Source: Portulaca oleracea
Lineage: Eukaryota > Streptophyta > Magnoliopsida > Caryophyllales > Portulacaceae
Direction of reading: 5' to 3'
Length of the DNA stretch: 64,000 nt
Assembly (NCBI GenBank): GCA_029582165.1
Contig: CM055868.1
Location: 20,890,391-20,954,390 of the forward strand
The position numbers were made by a program, and so were the translations under genes. Shown here piece by piece: positions 58,945-64,000 of the stretch. The notes under the pieces were generated by a model that did no database searches, was not told the DNA's origin, and saw only the letters and a program-made list of their open reading frames with translations. Position 1 is the first letter of the stretch. Every line of letters begins with the position of its first letter.

Positions 58945-61900
58945 ATGGCTTCTAACAGGTATGTTCGTTTTTCATTGCTTTTTTATTTTTATATTGATTG
59001 ATCATTCAATAGTAAGCATTCTGTTCGTCGATGATTTATGGAGTGGATTTTAGAGAATTTGTTATCAAAGAACATTGATATTGATGATTCATGTTATTGT
59101 GGGCGTATGTGCATAGTCGAACATATTATGTCTGTTTATTCTGTATAATTACAATTTAGTGAATACTGTAAACCAAGCAAACACATCTACAATTAGTTGT
59201 GTACTGTATGAAGTATGTCCACATTAATTGTAGTGTGATCACATTAAAATATTTTTTTATGAAATGCTTGCCTAGTTGGAATGTGTAGTACATGATTGTT
59301 GTTTGTTCATTTGTACATGTAGAAGACACATATTGATCATTTACCAAAAATTTGATCAGATAAATCACATGCGTAACAAATGTGGACTACGTGAGGTTCT
59401 GTGGTCGTTTACACACTGTGATCACACATATTGGTCATTTAACCATGTTGTGGTCACATTAATCACATTCGTATCAGCTGTGGAAAACAAACATCAGTGT
59501 GGAACCGCACATCTATTAATGAACACAATTACCCAATTTGTGACCACATTAAGTAAATCAATGATCACAATTATATATATTGTTCCGCGACAACCGCTAC
59601 GTGTGAGTTCATTTATATTTGAAACATGTATTTGTGTAACACTTATTGTTCAATGCATTACATTAGATGATTTATAGTGTAACTTAACTAATGTTTAAAC
59701 GTGCAAAATGCAGTGCAACTGGTTGTAGCAAGAACAGTTATGTGGTGCCACCACCGGTATCGGACGGTGACGGCACGAGCATTAGGTTATACTGGCCAAC
59801 GTGTGACGACGAGTCAATATTACCAACAATGGGTATGTGGTTCCCAACGTTGGAACATGCCAAAAAGTTTTATGAAAAATATGCGATAGCGTGAGGGTTC
59901 GATGTCTTGCGATTCGCATACGATAGAGAGGCCGAAAGGCGAGGAGTGGAAGTATTTTTTATGTTCACGCCCGGGATTTAGGCGGACGAAGGATGCTGCA
60001 TTTGAGACTGTGGACTCAAACAGCCTCGAGACACACTCTGACAAGGGAAAGGGTATTGCTGGTAGTGTTGATGCAACAACGGACAAACCACACTCAACGC
60101 GGCGTAGGGTTGCTGAGACCCAAGTTGGGTGTGACACACTTATGGCTGTGAGGACCCCAAAAAATGGAATAGGTTACGAAGTGCATAGGCTCACATTGGC
60201 ACACAACCACCCATTGATAACCCCGAGTAGAAGTCAGTTCAACAAGACATCAAGACGCATCTCATCATTACAAAAGGATCTTGTTAACCAGTTCAATCGC
60301 GCTAACATAGGTGCATCGAAGGTTTATCATGTATTGAAAGAGTGTGTGGGGGGTTACAAGAACATAGGGTGCACCCAACAGGACATGAAAAACTACCGGC
60401 GTACACTTAAAGCAGCTCTGAAGGACAACGACGCACAAATGTTGGTCGATGCACTTAAAAAATGTAAGGGGGTGGATCCGGGTTTCTTTTATGCATATGA
60501 GTTTGACGAACATCAGCAGCTGACGCATGTTTTCTGGTGTGATTCCACGTCCCGTAGAGATTATATGTGCTAGGGGACCTCCTATCATTTGACAAAAAAC
60601 AGCAAACCAACAAGTATAAAATGACCTTTTGTCATTTTACTGGTTTGAACAATCACCGAAAATTGGTGTGTTTCGGTGTCGGTTTAATTACTAATGAAAA
60701 GATTGAATCATTTGAATGGTTATTTGAGAGGTTTTTGGAGGCAATGCATGGGAATCATCCCAAGACCGTGACAACGGATCAAGACCACGCAATAAAGGTT
60801 GCGGTTCGAGAAAAATTCGTCGATGCGAAACACAGGTGCGTAACTAATGTATATAATTTAACAGCTTACATGTCAGTCTGCTTCACTATGTACACACATG
60901 TTTGGGGATTTTTTTTTTATTTGTTGTCAGTATTCAATTCACGACAATAACGAGGTCCTGATCACACATAATCACACATATCCACTGTGTGATCATGAAA
61001 CCAGTAAAGTCAGTCTGCCGACGTAGTAAACATATTGTATGGAATCTTCATTAGTTTTTACGTTATGGTTTTTTTTCTTACGCAGGTACTGCATGTGGCA
61101 CATAATGCGGAAGATCCCTGAAAAGTTGGGGCAGGAACTGAACAGTTGTGATGAGTTTCAGGAAGAGCTGAAGTTGTGTGCGTGGGCTTCTGAAGATGGC
61201 GACGCGTTCGAGGAGAAGTGGACTGAGTTGATGAGAAAGTATGACCTCGAAGACAATTCACACATGGATAATTTGTTGGACACACGCGAAGAGTGGGTGT
61301 AGGCGTACTTTCGTGATCAACACTTGGGTGGTATGCTACGGACGACATCAGCGTCTGAGAGTCAGAATGTCGTTTTTGCGTCACTAACGTGCCTCACACT
61401 GAGTTTCATTGAGTTCTTATTGCGTTATGAACACGCAGTTGATGCACAATGTCACAGGGAGAAGGACATGGCGAACAAGACTCTGACATCGCTCCTTGTT
61501 CTGAAATTAGAGCTGGCAATCGAGAGCCACGCTAGGCAGATATATACTCATGCAAATTTCTATGTCTATCAAGAGAATCTGAAGCTTGCTTTATACAAAA
61601 CGGAACAACGTGGTCCCAATCAGCCTAGTGATTGTGCCATATATGAAGTGTGTGATATTAAATCAAACAGGGTCAGGCAGGTTGTGTTTGATCCAATCAC
61701 ATATGACATGACATGTGAATGCCCGTTTTTTTTTATCTCCATGGAATCTTGTGTCGCCACATGATATCTGTCATGAGATTTCTGCCAGAAATTCCGTAGC
61801 AGTTTGTCCATATTAGGTGGACAAAGATGTCAAAAACACGACCGTATTTCACTGGTGATCAAGAGCTTGATGCGACAAAGTCCAAAGTGGATGATGTGCG

Positions 61901-62261
61901 TTCACGAAAGGCAGACACTTGGGCAAAGGTGTATATGTGCATGGATTCAGCCGGAAATGACCCTGATTTGTTGACCATGTTAGGTGGGATGCTTGACGAT
62001 GTGCTGACCAAGATGGTTGCTGGTCGAAGTAGCAATGGTGACGGTAGGGTGACGACTGATGTCGAAGCATGTTTTGGTGTGCCTGTCCCTGAACAGACAA
62101 TAATAAAACCTCCACCGGCGTCGAACCTGAAGGCACGTGCTAAGAGGAAGAAGAGTGGTATTGAGGTTGCAGTGCAAAAAAAAACGTCCGCTAGGAGGTG
62201 TCATTTCTGTGATCAGATTGCCAACCATGACAGCCGGACATGCCCCGAACGTTTCCAGTGA
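58945..62261 (+). pseudogene. FAR1/MULE-type transposase, disabled by stops and frameshifts
   Basis: Likely gene model: exon 1 58945-58958 (ATGGCTTCTAACAG), intron to 59713, then exon 2 in frame, intron 60836-61085, then exon 3. Domains in order: FAR1-like DNA-binding region with YWPTCDDESI and LEHAKKFYEKYA (59714-60060), a spacer (HNHP-like AHNHPLITP near 60200), the MULE DDE core (LLSFD...TNKYKM, TGLNNH, ESFEWLFERFLEAM, TTDQDHAIK; 60567-60835), continuation with CMWHIMRKIPEKLG and TTSASESQN, a SWIM zinc finger (CEC...CRH, near 61710-61765), and a C-terminal zinc-knuckle-like CHFCDQIANHDSRTC (62198-62242). Damage: TGA at 59892, a frame change near 59905-59915, a frame change at about 60565-60571, TAG at 61300, a frame change near 61735 and TAG near 61798. 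As it stands it encodes no complete transposase. Confidence 0.82.
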
Positions 62262-62589
62262 GTTGTGGAATGTTTTTTCTGTTTATATTAAGTTATTCGT
62301 TTAGTTTAGTATGCATATTATGCATTTGGTGAAATTTGTCAGTTTTGGAACTTTTTGTTTTATGAATGTTTTATATTGTGTCGTGATATGTGTTAGAACT
62401 TGATGTTTGTTTAACAAAAACACCTTGACTACACAATTGGTAAGTGTGATCGTAACACTCTAATATTTTTTTAGAACAATCTTTTGTTCATTTCTTGGCA
62501 AAAGCGATGCTCATGGGGTCTCTTAGATGATAATAAAACGTCCAAAATCAACATAACGTTCTTGATGAACATATGAATATAATAGAAAA

Positions 62590-63245
62590 AATACACTGGC
62601 CACATATTATGTGAGTGTGGTCATAATATGAATAAATACAATATGTAATCGATTTGACATTTTACGCTCCCATATTTATATACACGTCATATATCTTACG
62701 TTCTTATCAGTTTACATTGAATTATTAAAATAAAACAACAATTTAAATATTAACAATAACAATCATACATGTGACCACATATTGTGTCAGTGTGGTCACA
62801 TTATATAAGAATACATGCTGGATACAAAATGATTTTTGTATGCCCCCAAATTGATGTCAATGTGAGCCATTACAAATACTACTCGTTTTACTTTGAATTA
62901 CTAATAGAAAACGACATTTCAAATATTAACTACTACGAACATGACTGTGACCATACATAGTGGGAGTGTGGTCATGCTATGTTAAACATAAGTGGTAGAA
63001 CCAATATGATATTTTATGACCCCAAATTCACGTACATGACATGTATCACAAATGCTTCGCGCCCATAAGTGTTTCACACCTAACTCGGGTCCCAACAACC
63101 ATACGTCGCGTTGAGTGTGATTTGTCCGCTGTTAAAAATGCTAACCGTTTTACAGTGCGATATTAAAAGAAAACAACGTTTATAATACTAAATACTGAAA
63201 AGATATGTGTGACCACATGGGGTGAATGTGTTACCATTAGTTATA
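62590..63245. repeat. Diverged ~175-bp tandem repeats of the MULE
   Basis: Units begin near 62590, 62768, 62943 and, weakly, later; each has GTGACCACATATTGTGTCAG, AGTGTGGTCA and CCCAAATT-like phrases. Confidence 0.55.
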
Positions 63246-63329
63246 ATTTGAGACTCAAATTAGAATTTTGATGTTTGGTCTATACTGAACAATTTAATAA
63301 TTTAAGAGTGGCATACAAAAATCATGTAG

Positions 63330-63845
63330 ATCACATTACAATGACATGTGATCATAAATATTTTGTTAAAAAATATAATGTAATACATGGTCATATTATG
63401 GTTGAGTGTAATCATACACATCATATATAGATCACATAACATTGACATGTGATCATACCCATTTTGTCAAAATAAACTATGTTACATGATCACATTATGG
63501 TTGAATGTGATCATACACACCATGTAGGGTTATGTTTGTTAAAAATGTAATATATTACATGATCACATTATTGTGGAGTGTAATCATACACATCATATAG
63601 ATCACATAACATTGACATGTGATCATACCCATTTTGTCAAAATAAACTATGTTACATGATCACATTATGATTGAATGTGATCATACACACCATGTAGGGT
63701 TATTTTTGTTAAAAGTTTAATGTATTACATGATTACATTATGGTGGAGTGTGATCATACACATTATGTAGGTCACATAACATGGACATGTGATCATACAC
63801 ATTTTGCTAAAATAAACTATACTACATGATCACATTATGGTTATT
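63330..63845. repeat. 170-bp tandem array with TGATCA motifs
   Basis: ATCACATAACATTGACATGT recurs at 63431, 63601 and, with two changes, 63771 (period 170), with a partial unit from 63330. Each unit has an internal half-repeat and several ATGATCACATTATG and TGTGATCATACAC phrases. It lies in the 3' subterminal part of the MULE. Confidence 0.88.
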
Positions 63846-64000
63846 TCAGCAATGTACTGTTGGCTGATCAAATAAAGATAACGTTAGGTCGATTCCAAAA
63901 ACAAGTGACATCATACAACGTGTTCATATTGTTACTGTCTGATCACATTAGCTAACAAGTTTCATATGGCTACAGCGCGCAAAATATCAAGCACTAAACG

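Larger units (their letters stand above)
58646..64000 (+). mobile_element. Mutator-like element with FAR1-type transposase, left end cut, right end outside window
   Basis: Left boundary: from CACACATGTTGCATAAAACC onward the sequence matches the subterminal part of the family C element at 18255-20740, but the ~78-bp TIR itself is missing and the TA tract abuts directly. Inside are a broken transposase gene (58945-62261) and long arrays of TGTGATCA-type motifs (59220-59580 and 62430-63850). No right TIR is seen before 64000. Confidence 0.75.

Noticed and set aside
63330..63845. Regular direct repeats resembling a CRISPR array
   Set aside because: Units are about 170 bp with no short repeat-spacer pattern, in a plant transposon.

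Overview
The window reads as nuclear DNA of a flowering plant, most likely a eudicot with a large, repeat-rich genome. It has intron-containing protein genes of plant families, AT-rich non-coding DNA, and plant-type LTR retrotransposons, Mutator-like elements (MULEs) and fold-back MITEs. I see no bacterial gene organisation, CRISPR array, rRNA gene or convincing tRNA gene. Only two ordinary host genes are recognisable; most of the rest is mobile DNA in various states of decay.

Layout: 1-2764 is non-coding with weak repeat relics. 2770-11531 is a Ty1-copia-type element with intact ends (two LTRs, primer-binding site, polypurine tract, 5-bp target duplication CAACT) but a heavily broken pol. 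It sits antisense in an intron of a minus-strand ABC1K7-like atypical kinase gene (five coding exons visible, 12061-14901; the 3' exons are not in the window). 16605-20796 is a chain of TA-microsatellite tracts carrying three unrelated families of inverted-repeat elements, including a 2.5-kb non-autonomous MULE-like element. 20995-21182 is a probable SINE. 22000-33561 is a complete lipin-type phosphatidate phosphatase gene (PAH2-like, ten coding exons, 1078 codons), whose sixth intron is swollen by what looks like an old retroelement. 34350-34633 is a fold-back MITE with a perfect 9-bp target duplication.

34987-43463 is a Ty3-gypsy derivative with giant 3.4-kb LTRs that kept only a frameshifted gag (a TR-GAG-like element, TSD ATACA). 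45025-52992 is a minus-strand gypsy derivative in the form LTR-internal-LTR-internal-LTR with one target duplication (ATACC); each internal part carries gag plus all or part of a protease and no reverse transcriptase or integrase. 54498-55325 is a MITE-like inverted repeat filled with CT repeats. 56990-58640 is a second chain of TA-tract elements, and from about 58646 to the window end lies a MULE with a broken FAR1-type transposase gene.

How the parts relate: the MULE and the non-autonomous element at 18255-20740 share one end and share arrays of TGTGATCA-like motifs, so they look like one TA-tract-associated family with a (dead) transposase source. The best candidate for an under-described system is this set of several element families all lodged in (TA)n tracts. 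A second theme is that LTRs of unrelated elements carry multiplied short palindromes. All exon joins, family names and boundaries come from reading the sequence by eye; no alignment or search was run.
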